64,000 nucleotides of DNA from Colwellia sp. 12G3 (GCF_002836775.1 NZ_PJAQ01000002.1:1-64000); one strand, 5' to 3'; shown: positions 36,996 to 46,263, numbered from the stretch's first letter. Made by a program: numbers and translations. The notes: generated by a model not told the origin, from the letters alone.

Positions 36996-37553
36996 ATGGA
37001 AAAACGTTTTATTACCGCGCAAGAATTATTAGAAGATTCTTTTCGTGTAGCCGCTAAAGTATTTGAAGATGGCTTCCGCCCTCAGTTTATCGTGGGTATC
37101 TGGCGTGGTGGTGCACCTATTGGTATCGCTGTTCAAGAGTACTTCGACTTTAAAAAAGTAGAAACAGATCACATTGCTGTTCGTACGTCGTCTTACTACG
37201 GTATTAACCAGCAAAGTAAAGAAATTAAAGTTCACGGTTTACATTACATTATTGAAAATGCTAACTCAGGTGATGGCTTATTAATTGTTGATGATGTTTT
37301 TGACTCTGGACGTAGCATTCAAGCATTAATTAAGCAGTTAAAAGAAAACATGCGTAATAATATGCCTGAAGATGTACGTGTAGCTTGTCCTTGGTATAAG
37401 CCTCAAAACTCAAAAGTAGATTTTGCACCAGACTACTTTATTCATACTTCTGATGAGTGGTTAGTATTCCCGCATGAATTATCTGGTTTAACACCTGATG
37501 AAATCATCAATGGCAAAAAAGATTTAGCAAACATTCAAGACTTATTAGTCTAG
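36996..37553 (+). CDS. Purine phosphoribosyltransferase (hypoxanthine type)
   Basis: 185 aa. Type I phosphoribosyltransferase: FIVGIWRGGAPIGI near residue 26 and the PRPP-binding LLIVDDVFDSGRSIQA (about 95-110). It probably salvages hypoxanthine, guanine or xanthine to the nucleotide. It differs clearly from E. coli Hpt and is nearer to Gpt/COG2236-type enzymes, so the base used is uncertain. AAAGG lies 9 bp before the ATG. Own terminator at 37583-37614. Confidence 0.82.
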   Translation: MEKRFITAQELLEDSFRVAAKVFEDGFRPQFIVGIWRGGAPIGIAVQEYFDFKKVETDHIAVRTSSYYGINQQSKEIKVHGLHYIIENANSGDGLLIVDDVFDSGRSIQALIKQLKENMRNNMPEDVRVACPWYKPQNSKVDFAPDYFIHTSDEWLVFPHELSGLTPDEIINGKKDLANIQDLLV

Positions 37554-37582
37554 CTACTTTGCTTTACCGCTGAAGAGTTATA

Positions 37583-37614
37583 AAAGGGCATGTTCTTTGG
37601 ATATGCCTTTTTTT
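37583..37614 (+). terminator. Terminator of the phosphoribosyltransferase gene
   Basis: AAAGGGCAT pairs with ATGCC-TTTT with one bulged G, followed by T8. Confidence 0.75.
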
Positions 37615-37813
37615 TGCCTGATAATAAAAAATTACTTTCATATTCTGGGTTTAGTGAGGTTATTAATAACGTTATTTTCCTTTCATTTATCTACAACCAC
37701 GCTACGCTCTTTCTTAATGATTAATTAGTCGCAACTTCAATTCCCTGTGATTCTCCTATGAATGACTCTTACACCCTGAATCGATTTAAAAACCAGTTAA
37801 ATTTAAATAAAAC

Positions 37814-37827
37814 TTGATCTATATCAA
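37814..37827 (+). promoter_or_regulatory. FNR/EtrA-type binding site
   Basis: TTGATCTATATCAA is a perfect match to TTGAT-N4-ATCAA. It is centred 53 bp before the ATG of the GbsR-type regulator and about 690 bp before cydA. FNR senses oxygen loss through an iron-sulphur cluster. Confidence 0.75.
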
Positions 37828-37873
37828 TATAGGTTTAAACTTTCAGAAATTACTGAAACATCAGAACACTCAT

Positions 37874-38419
37874 ATGATACTTACTACAAAAATAGAATCC
37901 TTCGTAATGCATTGCGGCGAAATGGGCAGTCGTTGGGGCTTTAATCGTACTGTTGGTCAAATGTATGGCTTGCTGATTATTCATGAAGATGCTTTAACTG
38001 CGATAGAAATTTCTGAAGCTCTTAATATCTCTCGCGGTAATGTCAGCATGGGCATTAAAGAACTACAGTCTTGGCGTTTAGTGCAGGTTCAGCATAAACC
38101 AAAAGACAGAAAAGAGTATTACTCGCCAGCGGGATCAATTTGGGAAATGGCTACGCGCGTATTTGAAGAGCGTCGTAAACGCGAAGTAGATCCAACCCTG
38201 TCACTGTTACGCGATAATTTATTAGATGAACCGGCTAATCAAAAGGAAGTGTATGCTCAAGAGAAAATGCACGAGATTCATGACTTACTAGAGACAGGCA
38301 CTCACTGGGCAAGTGAACTACAAAGCATGAGTCCAGACAAACTTAAGACCCTAATGAAATTGGGTTCTGGGGTAAGTAAAGTTATCAATTTTAAAGATAA
38401 ATTCATTAACAAAAACTAA
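37874..38419 (+). CDS. GbsR/MarR-family transcriptional regulator
   Basis: 181 aa. Winged HTH with GFNRTVGQMYGLLIIHEDALTA near residue 20 and the recognition region ALNISRGNVSMGIKELQSW near 52, typical of GbsR-type regulators. The C-terminal third is helical and charged. It lies 94 bp before cydAB and reads the same way, so it probably controls that oxidase. ATG 37874 is chosen: the frame can be extended 20 codons to a TTG, but that falls inside the FNR-type box. Confidence 0.82.
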   Translation: MILTTKIESFVMHCGEMGSRWGFNRTVGQMYGLLIIHEDALTAIEISEALNISRGNVSMGIKELQSWRLVQVQHKPKDRKEYYSPAGSIWEMATRVFEERRKREVDPTLSLLRDNLLDEPANQKEVYAQEKMHEIHDLLETGTHWASELQSMSPDKLKTLMKLGSGVSKVINFKDKFINKN

Positions 38420-38513
38420 GTTAACAATTCATTTTTTTTATAAATCACTGAACATTCTCAATTTACAGCCAAGCATTTAACCAATTGTAAGTAGTAGGCT
38501 AACGGAGTCCATT

Positions 38514-39887
38514 ATGTTTGAAACACTCATGCTGTCACGCATGCAGTTTGCAGCCAATATCAGTTTTCATATTCTTTTTCCGACAATAACCATAGCGCTA
38601 AGTTGGTTTTTGTTTTATTTCAAATTACGTTTTGTTCAAACTGGCGAGCCGGTTTGGATGCGCGCCTATCGATTTTGGGTCAAGATATTCGCTATCACTT
38701 TTGCCATCGGCGTAGTTACTGGCATTACCATGTCATTTCAATTTGGCACTAACTGGCCTAAGTTCATGGAAACAGTTGGTAATATTGCTGGGCCGTTATT
38801 AGGTTATGAAGTACTTACGGCCTTTTTTCTTGAAGCGGGCTTTCTCGGTATTATGTTATTTGGTATGAACCGGGTTTCAGCAAGAGTACATACTTTAGCT
38901 ACCCTTATCGTTGCTATTGGCACTACCTTATCTGCCTTTTGGATTCTAGCGCTTAACTCTTGGATGCAAACGCCACAAGGTCATGAAATGCGCGATGGTG
39001 TTGCTTTTCCTGTTGATTGGTTAGCGATTATTTTTAACCCATCATTCCCCTATCGTTTATCGCATATGGTTGTTGCATCGGGCTTAACCGCTGCCTTTTT
39101 AATCGCAGGCATCAGTGCTTATAGATTACTAAAGGGTGATGATAAAAAAGCGCCTAAATTGACCTTAAAAATAGCCTTAACGGTAGCAATGGTTTTAGCA
39201 CCACTGCAAATTTTTATTGGTGATATGCATGGCCTAAATACCCTTGAACATCAACCACAAAAAATTGCCGCCATGGAAGGTGTTTGGCATACCGAAAAAG
39301 GCGCTCCGCTATTACTTTTTGCCATTCCTGATGAGCAGAACAAAACTAATCATTTTGAATTGGCTATTCCTAAGATGGCAAGTTTCATTTTAACTCATGA
39401 TCTTGAAGGTGAAATTAAAGGCTTGAATGAATTTGAGGGGAATCACCCTCCGGTAGCACCATTGTTTTTCGCCTTTCGAATTATGGTCGGTGTGGGTATG
39501 TTAATGCTCATTATTTCTTGGCTGAGTCGAATACAACTTTGGCGTAATAAGCCTTTGCCAACATGGTTATTAAAAGTATTAGTTGCTATGTCTTTCTCTG
39601 GCTGGTTAGCAACGTTAGCTGGCTGGTATGTTACTGAAATTGGCAGGCAGCCTTGGCTAGTTACCGGTATTTTAACCGTTAAAGACGCTGCCACTGATAT
39701 AGCACCGGGTAATGTGGCTTTATCACTGTCTCTTTATCTTATTTTGTATGTGGTGTTAATGACCGCTTACTTACATACGATATTTACTATGGCAAACCGT
39801 GCTGTTGAAATTGAAGAAATCACCGATGATGAAAAAGTTAAACCTGTGGTTCATTCAACGCCAATAAAGGAGAGTAATTATGTTTGA
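38514..39887 (+). CDS. cydA: Cytochrome bd ubiquinol oxidase subunit I (cyanide-insensitive type)
   Basis: Quinol-oxidising subunit that reduces oxygen to water at the inner membrane without pumping protons. 457 aa with about nine helices; haem ligands are in ISFHILFPT (His18) and in the region TGITMSFQFGTNW, with the GYEVLTAFFLEAGFLG block near 100. It is shorter than E. coli CydA (522 aa), which points to the short Q-loop CioA type. GGAG lies 9 bp before the ATG. It overlaps cydB by 8 bp. Confidence 0.93.
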   Translation: MFETLMLSRMQFAANISFHILFPTITIALSWFLFYFKLRFVQTGEPVWMRAYRFWVKIFAITFAIGVVTGITMSFQFGTNWPKFMETVGNIAGPLLGYEVLTAFFLEAGFLGIMLFGMNRVSARVHTLATLIVAIGTTLSAFWILALNSWMQTPQGHEMRDGVAFPVDWLAIIFNPSFPYRLSHMVVASGLTAAFLIAGISAYRLLKGDDKKAPKLTLKIALTVAMVLAPLQIFIGDMHGLNTLEHQPQKIAAMEGVWHTEKGAPLLLFAIPDEQNKTNHFELAIPKMASFILTHDLEGEIKGLNEFEGNHPPVAPLFFAFRIMVGVGMLMLIISWLSRIQLWRNKPLPTWLLKVLVAMSFSGWLATLAGWYVTEIGRQPWLVTGILTVKDAATDIAPGNVALSLSLYLILYVVLMTAYLHTIFTMANRAVEIEEITDDEKVKPVVHSTPIKESNYV

Positions 39888-40878
39888 AGCTGATTCACTG
39901 GCGGTAATTTTTGTTTCCCTAATGGGCTTTTCATTATTGTTATACGCCATTTTAGATGGTTATGATTTAGGTGTGGGTATTTTACTCCCCCTAAAACAAA
40001 AAGATGATAGCGATACTATGATTGCCTCCATTGGCCCTTTTTGGGATGCCAATGAAACCTGGCTTGTCTTAGCGATTGGTTTACTATTAATTGCTTTTCC
40101 AGCAGCCCATAGTCATATTTTTAAAGAGCTCTATTTACCCACTGCCGTGTTATTAATTAGTTTGGTATTACGCGGCGTAGCTTTTGACTTTAGAGCAAAA
40201 GCCGCATTTAGCCACAAACCTACTTGGAATAAAGTATTTAAAGTGGGTTCGTTACTCGCAGCAATGAGCCAAGGTTATATGTTAGGCATGTATGTAATGG
40301 GCTTTGAAGAGACCTTAGCCGCTTATACCTTTAGTCTACTCAGTGCTTTTGGTGTAGCGGCTGCTTATGCGTACATTGGCGCGTGTTGGTTAATTATGAA
40401 AACCGAAGGAGCATTGCAAGTACAAGCGGTTAACTGGGCTAAAAAGACCGGTCTTATTTGTTTTGTTGGGGTTATAGCTGTTTCTGCGGTAAACCCCTTA
40501 ATAAACCCTGATGTTTACGCTAAATGGTTTGCTTGGCCAACGACCTTATATATATTACCTTTACCGGTATTATGCTTTGCCTTATTTGTTTATAGCCAAA
40601 TTCAGTTGAAACAGTTGCCAGCCATGGATGATAAGGGCTGTTGGCGACCATTTGTTGCTGCTGTCGTTATTTTTGCCTTGTGCTTTTTTGGTTTGGCTTT
40701 TAGTTTCTTTCCCTATATTGTGCCAGGAAAATTAACTATTTGGGAATCAGCTGCTGCGCCTGAGTCACTTAGCTTTATTCTATGGGGAGCAATAGTCGTT
40801 GTGCCTGTGATTATTAGTTACACCATTTTTTCCTATCGTGTATTTTGGGGCAAGGTACAAGAATTGAGATACCATTAA
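39880..40878 (+). CDS. cydB: Cytochrome bd ubiquinol oxidase subunit II
   Basis: 332 aa, about eight helices. N-terminal LLYAILDGYDLGVGILLP (about 20-37) and GPFWDANETWLVLAIG (about 52-67) are diagnostic of CydB/CioB. Pairs with CydA. No cydX-like small ORF was recognised after it; a strong terminator follows within 60 bp. Confidence 0.93.
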   Translation: MFEADSLAVIFVSLMGFSLLLYAILDGYDLGVGILLPLKQKDDSDTMIASIGPFWDANETWLVLAIGLLLIAFPAAHSHIFKELYLPTAVLLISLVLRGVAFDFRAKAAFSHKPTWNKVFKVGSLLAAMSQGYMLGMYVMGFEETLAAYTFSLLSAFGVAAAYAYIGACWLIMKTEGALQVQAVNWAKKTGLICFVGVIAVSAVNPLINPDVYAKWFAWPTTLYILPLPVLCFALFVYSQIQLKQLPAMDDKGCWRPFVAAVVIFALCFFGLAFSFFPYIVPGKLTIWESAAAPESLSFILWGAIVVVPVIISYTIFSYRVFWGKVQELRYH

Positions 40879-40937
40879 CGGTTATATCTAAGTATATTTT
40901 TTAATTATCTTCTCAATTAGCTTTTTCATTAGATAAT

Positions 40938-40974
40938 AAAAAAGCACATTTAGTGATACTAAATGTGCTTTTTT
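40938..40974 (+). terminator. Terminator of cydAB
   Basis: Perfect 17-bp stem AAAAAAGCACATTTAGT / ACTAAATGTGCTTTTTT with loop GAT. T-runs on both strands, so it can also stop the FKBP transcript from the minus strand. Confidence 0.9.
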
Positions 40975-41013
40975 AATTACCACTCTACGGTGACCCGCGC
41001 GTTGGGCTATAGT

Positions 41014-41067
41014 TTATGCCTTATGCCTTATGCTTAAACTTAGACTTAAACTTAAACTTAAACTTAG
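41014..41067. repeat. Compound tandem repeat at the FKBP stop codon
   Basis: TTATGCC, TTATGCC, TTATGCT (41014-41034), then hexamers TTAAAC, TTAGAC, TTAAAC x3 (41034-41063) and TTAG. The last unit supplies the stop codon (41064-41066) of the minus-strand FKBP gene. Confidence 0.9.
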
Positions 41068-41537
41068 TTTATCGCCAGTAATTCAACATCAAATATCAAT
41101 AATGCACCAGGGCCTATTTTTCCTGCAGGCTTATTGCCGTAACCTAACTTTGACGGAATATAAAAACGCGTTTTTTCGCCCACAACCATCAACTGAACAC
41201 CTTCGGTCCAACCTTTGATAACTTGATTCAAACCAAAGCTAATAGGCTCACCTCTGTCTACTGAACTATCAAAAACAGAGCCATCAAGTAAAGTGCCATG
41301 GTAATGTACTTTAACTTTAGAGGAAGCACTTGGGTGCTCAGTGCCATCACCTTGAGTGAGTACTTTATATTGCAAGCCTGAAGCCGTTTCAATAACCCCT
41401 TCCTCACTTTTATTAGTCGCTAAAAATTCAAGACCTAATTTAACATTCAACATGGCCGCTTCTTTGTTGCCACTTTGGCGCATGATAAAAAAGATAAAAA
41501 CAGCTATTATTATGCCTAGTATTAAAATTTTACTCAT
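41064..41537 (-). CDS. FKBP-type peptidyl-prolyl isomerase, membrane-anchored
   Basis: 157 aa. N-terminal hydrophobic anchor ILILGIIIAVFIFFIM (4-19), a short linker, then an FKBP domain (about 45-156) with the signature VKVHYHGTLLDGSVFDSS and IKGWTEGVQLMVVGEKTRFYIP pieces. It speeds cis-trans proline isomerisation, probably in the periplasm, tethered to the inner membrane. No operon partner. Confidence 0.88.
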   Translation of the reverse strand: MSKILILGIIIAVFIFFIMRQSGNKEAAMLNVKLGLEFLATNKSEEGVIETASGLQYKVLTQGDGTEHPSASSKVKVHYHGTLLDGSVFDSSVDRGEPISFGLNQVIKGWTEGVQLMVVGEKTRFYIPSKLGYGNKPAGKIGPGALLIFDVELLAIN

Positions 41538-41706
41538 TCAATCATTACCTTATACTGTTGTTTAACTAGAATACATGCTACTTAATTTCTCACTAATTTA
41601 CTAGTTCAAAGACCTTCATTTCTATTATTAACTTCGTTGTAAATGGCTATTTTCCATCTATTAGTTCACGAAAATAAACGTTGCTGTATTTATAAATAAG
41701 TAACAA

Positions 41707-41751
41707 AAAAGCCAAACATAACAGATTTAGTATCTGTTATGTTTGGCTTTT
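41707..41751 (-). terminator. Terminator of the ECF sigma operon
   Basis: Perfect 20-bp stem beginning AAAAGCCAAACATAACAGAT (41707-41726), paired with 41732-41751, with a 5-nt loop. It lies 67 bp past the last gene of the operon. Confidence 0.88.
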
Positions 41752-41817
41752 AAAGTAACAGTAATTAAATAAATCTAACTAGGCAGGCCTAATTTACCTA
41801 AAGATTAACTTATTAAG

Positions 41818-42807
41818 TTAAAACTGATATTGCTCGGCTTTGGCTAGCAATTTTTTAGCCGTCAATTTACTATTGGCGCAAGCGTTAATATCTTTTTTAT
41901 TAAATACCAAAATTTGGTCTTTGAATCCTCGGCTTTGCTGGCTGCCTGCACCTTTAATGATTAAGCTAACATATTCCTCACTTGGAACTTCTCGTAAACC
42001 ATTCCCGTATAAACAGAGGGTTTCCACTAAAGCGCTACTCAGTGCAAAAAAATGTTCCTTTCTTGCTTTGCTTTGAGCAATTTGTTGCGTTTCTCTCACC
42101 TTATTTAACTCAGTAACTTTTTGCTCAAGCTTGGTTTTATTATTATTCAAAGCTACTCGTTCTACTTCAAGCTTTTTAAGCTCTGTAGTTAGCTCTTCTT
42201 TTACCTTTTTCTCTGCACGTTGTATCTGGTACTCAATATCTTTACGTTGTCGGTCAATATCACGCATTTCATAGGCAATATCACGTTGCTCACTACGCAA
42301 CTCTCTAGCACCTTCTCGTTGTTGCTCAAATACTTCAATAACGTGTTCAAATTCATCTTCATGCTCTTCAAAATCTATAACAAAATCTTCATTATCTGAA
42401 ATAACTATTCTTTCATTACCATGAACACGAGCAACAGGAGCTAACGGTGCTACTCGAGCCTGAGGCGATACTGGAGGTAATGGTGCGACCATTTGAAAAA
42501 ATTGTCGATGCGAGGAGCCACCGTGAGCAGAGTTGATAGTAAAAATGGCTCCCTGCCCTTGCAAATAGACACTATCAATTGAACGAATCAATGACTGACG
42601 TGAGTTTTGCGATACTTTAGCCGATGACAACATAATGTCATTCATAATAGTTAATTGCTTGTGCAAATCATCATAGTTTTTATCCGCGCCATGAGCACTA
42701 AATGCGAGTAATAATGCAGAGCTTATTAGTGCTATTTTTGCTTTTACTTTTACTTGAGTAATATTACTGCTCGAATTTTGTTTTTTTATTAAGTTTGTTA
42801 CTTTCAT
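41818..42807 (-). CDS. Exported coiled-coil protein of the ECF operon
   Basis: 329 aa, not assigned to a family. Signal-like hydrophobic segment IALISSALLLAFSAHG (about 26-41) after a basic N-terminus, so it is probably periplasmic. Residues about 150-235 are a charged coiled-coil (Glu/Arg/Lys-rich, REGARELRSEQRD, EKKVKEELTTELKKLEVER). The C-terminal domain holds two Cys (one in LCLYGNGLREV, one in NACANSK) that could form a disulphide. Third gene after the sigma and anti-sigma-like genes; possibly the target or sensor of that system. Confidence 0.7.
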   Translation of the reverse strand: MKVTNLIKKQNSSSNITQVKVKAKIALISSALLLAFSAHGADKNYDDLHKQLTIMNDIMLSSAKVSQNSRQSLIRSIDSVYLQGQGAIFTINSAHGGSSHRQFFQMVAPLPPVSPQARVAPLAPVARVHGNERIVISDNEDFVIDFEEHEDEFEHVIEVFEQQREGARELRSEQRDIAYEMRDIDRQRKDIEYQIQRAEKKVKEELTTELKKLEVERVALNNNKTKLEQKVTELNKVRETQQIAQSKARKEHFFALSSALVETLCLYGNGLREVPSEEYVSLIIKGAGSQQSRGFKDQILVFNKKDINACANSKLTAKKLLAKAEQYQF

Positions 42808-42901
42808 TATAAATTCCCTTGTGTGGATAGTACTAATATTTGTTTTATTTGCTTAAATTGGCCAAGGCTTACTTAGCAGTATTAAGTGGTAACCACCCAA
42901 C

Positions 42902-43606
42902 CTAACCTTTATAGTTCAATAACTTAGTTGAGTTAGTGTCGCTGCTTTGCTCTAGCCCAATTTTTTGAAAACTAATCTCTCGTTCAAGTTGCTGGAATTT
43001 AATTTTCTGTGTTAATTGTTCATCTTGTCGTTGTGCATTAAAGAAACTAATAAAGTCACTCATATCTTCTTTACGCTCTTTTCTCGAAGCACCAATAACA
43101 TAGCCTGCTAAGGCAAGGTTATTGCTCTGCTGCTGTGTACTCATATCTACGCGGTAATTGGCTAAAATAACTTGTTGCTCCGCGGCAAATTCACGTAATT
43201 TTAAATCCACCAAGGTTTCGATATCTTTATTGTCCTGGTTTGCTAATGAGCTAGTTAATTGGGCAGCTACCTTCTGCTGAACTTGTTGTTCAATTAAGGC
43301 TGCTACTTGCTGATCAAATAATTGTTTATCAAAGGGTTTACCCTGCATAAATGTCATTGTTATGGTGATAGCAAAGGCTGAGCACGCCATTGATAATGCG
43401 GGAACACCCAACCACACTCTCCAATTAATTGAATGACCTTGAGTTGTGCTTTTTTCAGTTTTAAAATGCTGTTCAAAAGCTTGCGCTCTATGCCAATCAG
43501 GCACCTCTTGTTCTATTTCAACGCTAACTTGATGAGCAAGGCTTTCGCTAAATAATGCTCTGTCGTGTTCACTCATTCGAGCATCAACTGATTTTTGTTC
43601 AGACAT
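42902..43606 (-). CDS. Putative anti-sigma factor
   Basis: 234 aa. Cytoplasmic N-terminus (1-75), one transmembrane helix VWLGVPALSMACSAFAITITM (about 76-96), and a Gln-rich, coiled-coil periplasmic C-terminus (about 105-220). The topology and the 8-bp overlap with the ECF sigma gene fit an anti-sigma factor; no zinc-binding ZAS motif (HxxxCxxC) is seen, so the class is unclear. Confidence 0.65.
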   Translation of the reverse strand: MSEQKSVDARMSEHDRALFSESLAHQVSVEIEQEVPDWHRAQAFEQHFKTEKSTTQGHSINWRVWLGVPALSMACSAFAITITMTFMQGKPFDKQLFDQQVAALIEQQVQQKVAAQLTSSLANQDNKDIETLVDLKLREFAAEQQVILANYRVDMSTQQQSNNLALAGYVIGASRKERKEDMSDFISFFNAQRQDEQLTQKIKFQQLEREISFQKIGLEQSSDTNSTKLLNYKG

Positions 43607-44168
43607 ACTCCACCTCTACTTTACTAATTGAATCATCTGTTAATTGCATTTTTAATTTATCGAGTGCGCTATAAAGTTGCGATTTTGCCGTATTAGTAGA
43701 TATGCCTAACTGCTGACTAATATCTTCAAAAGTACATTGTTGGAAAAACTTGAGCTCCACCACTAACTTTTGTTTTACCGGTAAACTCTGCATTGCTTCT
43801 AATAAGGCACTGCTTTGTTGCTGAATGTGTAAATCTTTCTCTAGACACACGGTGTCTGCATCTTCTTGCTCAGGCACATCATCAAGTGATTGCATCGGTC
43901 GTTTTCGTCGGTAAAATTCTAGACAACGATAATGAGCAATTTTAAATAACCAATTTTTAAAAGGACATTCTCCTCTAAATTTGTCTAAATTTTTAAATAA
44001 CGCGATAAAAATTTCTTGCATCAAATCCATGGCATCTGTCGGGTTATTCACCATACGTAATGCGTAGTTATAGAGATTTTTCTCATAACGCTTTACCAGG
44101 GTTAACCAGGCAGATTTTTTCCCTTTTAGCGCTTGGGCTATGAGCGTTTCATCGCTTTTTTCAAACAC
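43599..44168 (-). CDS. ECF-type RNA polymerase sigma factor
   Basis: 189 aa. Region 2 (about 25-95) with YALRMVNNPTDAMDLMQEIFIALFKNL and FKNWLFKIAHYRCLEFYRRKRP; region 4 (about 128-178) with LPVKQKLVVELKFFQQCTFEDISQ and the HTH LGISTNTAKSQLYSAL. RpoE-like group. It starts the three-gene operon and probably controls it. Its stimulus is unknown. Confidence 0.9.
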   Translation of the reverse strand: MFEKSDETLIAQALKGKKSAWLTLVKRYEKNLYNYALRMVNNPTDAMDLMQEIFIALFKNLDKFRGECPFKNWLFKIAHYRCLEFYRRKRPMQSLDDVPEQEDADTVCLEKDLHIQQQSSALLEAMQSLPVKQKLVVELKFFQQCTFEDISQQLGISTNTAKSQLYSALDKLKMQLTDDSISKVEVEYV

Positions 44169-44476
44169 AAAGGCTCCTATTTATAGTTATTATTAGCATT
44201 GTGATTATGTCATCATCGTTAACATAAACTTCATTCTTACTTAGGTTCTACTATAAAGTAGTGTTGGTTAGCAAAATAGTTTGGAAATTTTATTTTTATT
44301 TTTATATTATTTTCATTGGATATCTACAACATCACTTTACCTGCGCTTTATAACTAAACTATGTACATAAAAAAAGCCCTTTACCGAATAATACGGTAAA
44401 GGGCTTTTTCATAACTATGCGTTATACCTGATGCACATAGCTAACAGTGATAACTAACAAACAGAGTGTTCGGGAA
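44169..44476. other. Intergenic stretch between the ECF gene and the adh terminator
   Basis: 308 bp. Apart from the adh terminator, no feature is certain; the ECF promoter should lie in 44180-44290 but I could not fix -35/-10 boxes. Confidence 0.4.
44371..44409 (-). terminator. Terminator of the alcohol dehydrogenase gene
   Basis: Perfect 16-bp stem AAAAAGCCCTTTACCG / CGGTAAAGGGCTTTTT around a 7-nt loop. Confidence 0.9.
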
Positions 44477-45487
44477 TTAAAACTTCATCACCACACGACC
44501 CGTTATGTCGCCATTAATCATGTCCTCAAAAATGTCATTAATATCTTCGAGTTTCTTTTCAATGGTAATCGCTTTTACTTTCCCCCGAGCGGCAAAGTCC
44601 AAACACTCGATTAAGTCTTTACGTGTACCAACAATAGAGCCAATAACACTAACGCCATTAAGCACAGTATCAAAAATAGGTAATGGCATATCTTCAGCAG
44701 GTAAACCAACTAAAACAAACTTACCGCCGCGACGAATGACCTTATAACTTTGCTCAAAACCGCTTTTACTCACCGCTGTACATATGCTGGCATGCACACC
44801 ACCCGTTTCAGCAAGAACCCTCGCGACAACATCATCCTGCTTAAAGTCTAAACAAAGGCTTGCACCAAGTTTTTTGGCAAGCTGTAATTTTTCAGTGCCT
44901 GTATCAACGGCAATTACATTTAATCCCATGGCAACGGCATATTGCACTGCCAAATGCCCTAATCCACCAATACCAAAAATTGCGACCCATTGGCCTGGTT
45001 TTGCGGTAGAGACTTTAAGTGCTTTATAGGTAGTAACGCCTGCGCAAAACAAAGGTGCGGCATCAACATAGCTAATGCCATCAGGTATTTTAACCACATA
45101 ATCGCCATCGGCTTTACAGTACTCGGCATAACTGCCATCTACTGAGTAGCCCGCGTTTTGTTGGGATAAGCATAAATTTTCATCTCCCGACAAGCAGTAA
45201 TCACAATAACCACAAGCACTATACAGCCAAGGAATACCGACACGGTCACCTAGCTTTAAATGTTTAACCTGTTCACCTATTTCAACTATTTCACCAACCC
45301 CTTCATGACCCGGCACCAATGGCATTTTCGGTTTAACGGGCCAATCACCGTGGCACGCATGTAAATCGGTATGGCAAACGCCACAAGCATGGACCTTAAC
45401 TAAAACTTCTTGATTAGTAATGGTCGGCTTATCAAGTTGCTGAATTTCTAGTTTGCCCTTAAATTTATGATTAACTGCTGCTTTCAT
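44477..45487 (-). CDS. adhP: Zinc-dependent alcohol dehydrogenase
   Basis: 336 aa, MDR family. Catalytic zinc ligands are in [16 protein letters not shown] (Cys37, with His at about 60 in PGHEGVGEI), the structural zinc cysteines in [16 protein letters not shown] (about 91-106), and the NAD-binding [16 protein letters not shown] near 170. Interconverts primary alcohols and aldehydes with NAD; closest to propanol-preferring AdhP by length and motifs. Monocistronic, with own terminator. Confidence 0.9.
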   Translation of the reverse strand: MKAAVNHKFKGKLEIQQLDKPTITNQEVLVKVHACGVCHTDLHACHGDWPVKPKMPLVPGHEGVGEIVEIGEQVKHLKLGDRVGIPWLYSACGYCDYCLSGDENLCLSQQNAGYSVDGSYAEYCKADGDYVVKIPDGISYVDAAPLFCAGVTTYKALKVSTAKPGQWVAIFGIGGLGHLAVQYAVAMGLNVIAVDTGTEKLQLAKKLGASLCLDFKQDDVVARVLAETGGVHASICTAVSKSGFEQSYKVIRRGGKFVLVGLPAEDMPLPIFDTVLNGVSVIGSIVGTRKDLIECLDFAARGKVKAITIEKKLEDINDIFEDMINGDITGRVVMKF

Positions 45488-45727
45488 AGTTGAACTCCTT
45501 TTTCATTAATGATTGGGTATAGCAAATAATTCATTGTAAAACCTCTGCTCAATGAAATAACGACATAGATCAATGATTGACTAATAAAAGACCAAGAAAA
45601 TAACAATTTTTAGCATGTAAGGTGCTTAAATAGAAATAAGAAGAAGTTAAGGTGGGAAAAACACAAAAATATAATAAAAACTTAGTAAATGGTAAAAAGT
45701 ATGTTTAAAATAGGGGGTTAGTACTAT

Positions 45728-45847
<120 letters not shown>

Positions 45848-45894
45848 GCTCTAATAGCCAATATATTTTTTCTTTAAACGCCTAAAAAGAAAAA

Positions 45895-45930
45895 GCCCCA
45901 GTACCGAATATTAATTCAGTAGTGGAGCTT
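45895..45930 (-). terminator. Terminator of the small exported peptide gene
   Basis: On minus, AAGCTCCA-c-TACTGAA pairs with TTCGGTA-c-TGGGGCTT (one C/C mismatch, two G-T pairs), followed by TTTTTC. It lies about 40 bp past the stop at 45967. Confidence 0.7.
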
Positions 45931-45966
45931 AAAATTTCCATGGCAATTAAATCAACAGCTATTTAG

Positions 45967-46104
45967 CTATTCCTCTGATTGCGTTATTTCTACATCCATG
46001 TCATCTGCGACTGAGTTACCACTCAGCATCGCGCTCACAGCCATGATAATTACTGCAAATATCACGCTTGTTAATTTGAACCCTCGCGAGGATGAATTAT
46101 TCAT
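45967..46104 (-). CDS. Small exported or membrane peptide, 45 aa
   Basis: 45 residues: basic start MNNSSSRGFKLTS, hydrophobic segment VIFAVIIMAVSAML (14-27), then a short acidic tail ending in QSEE. AGGT lies about 8 bp before the ATG and a terminator follows, which supports a real gene. It could be a cleaved signal peptide with a 17-residue acidic product or a single-pass membrane peptide. Function unknown. It lies downstream of the sensor gene at 46264-48612. Confidence 0.55.
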   Translation of the reverse strand: MNNSSSRGFKLTSVIFAVIIMAVSAMLSGNSVADDMDVEITQSEE

Positions 46105-46263
46105 TGTTTTACCTATGTCACGCCTGTTTGATTTATTATTAATTTGTACTATTTGTGAACAGGCACAGCGACACTAAACTATTAACTTTATTTTTACAAG
46201 TTTTTTATATAAGTTTTTCTTATAAGCTTTGTTAACAATATTTTTAATTCCTTTAAAACTAAA

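Larger units (their letters stand above)
37554..37873. promoter_or_regulatory. Control region before the GbsR-type gene
   Basis: 320 bp. Holds the hpt terminator and a perfect FNR-type box at 37814-37827; nothing coding is seen. Confidence 0.6.

Noticed and set aside
37814-37873. Upstream start for the GbsR-type regulator
   Set aside because: It would start with a TTG inside a perfect FNR-type box, and the extra residues do not look like the family. ATG 37874 is preferred.
45540-45580. FNR-like sequence before the alcohol dehydrogenase gene
   Set aside because: Only one half-site (ATCAA next to TGATTGA) can be found; the spacing does not fit TTGAT-N4-ATCAA.
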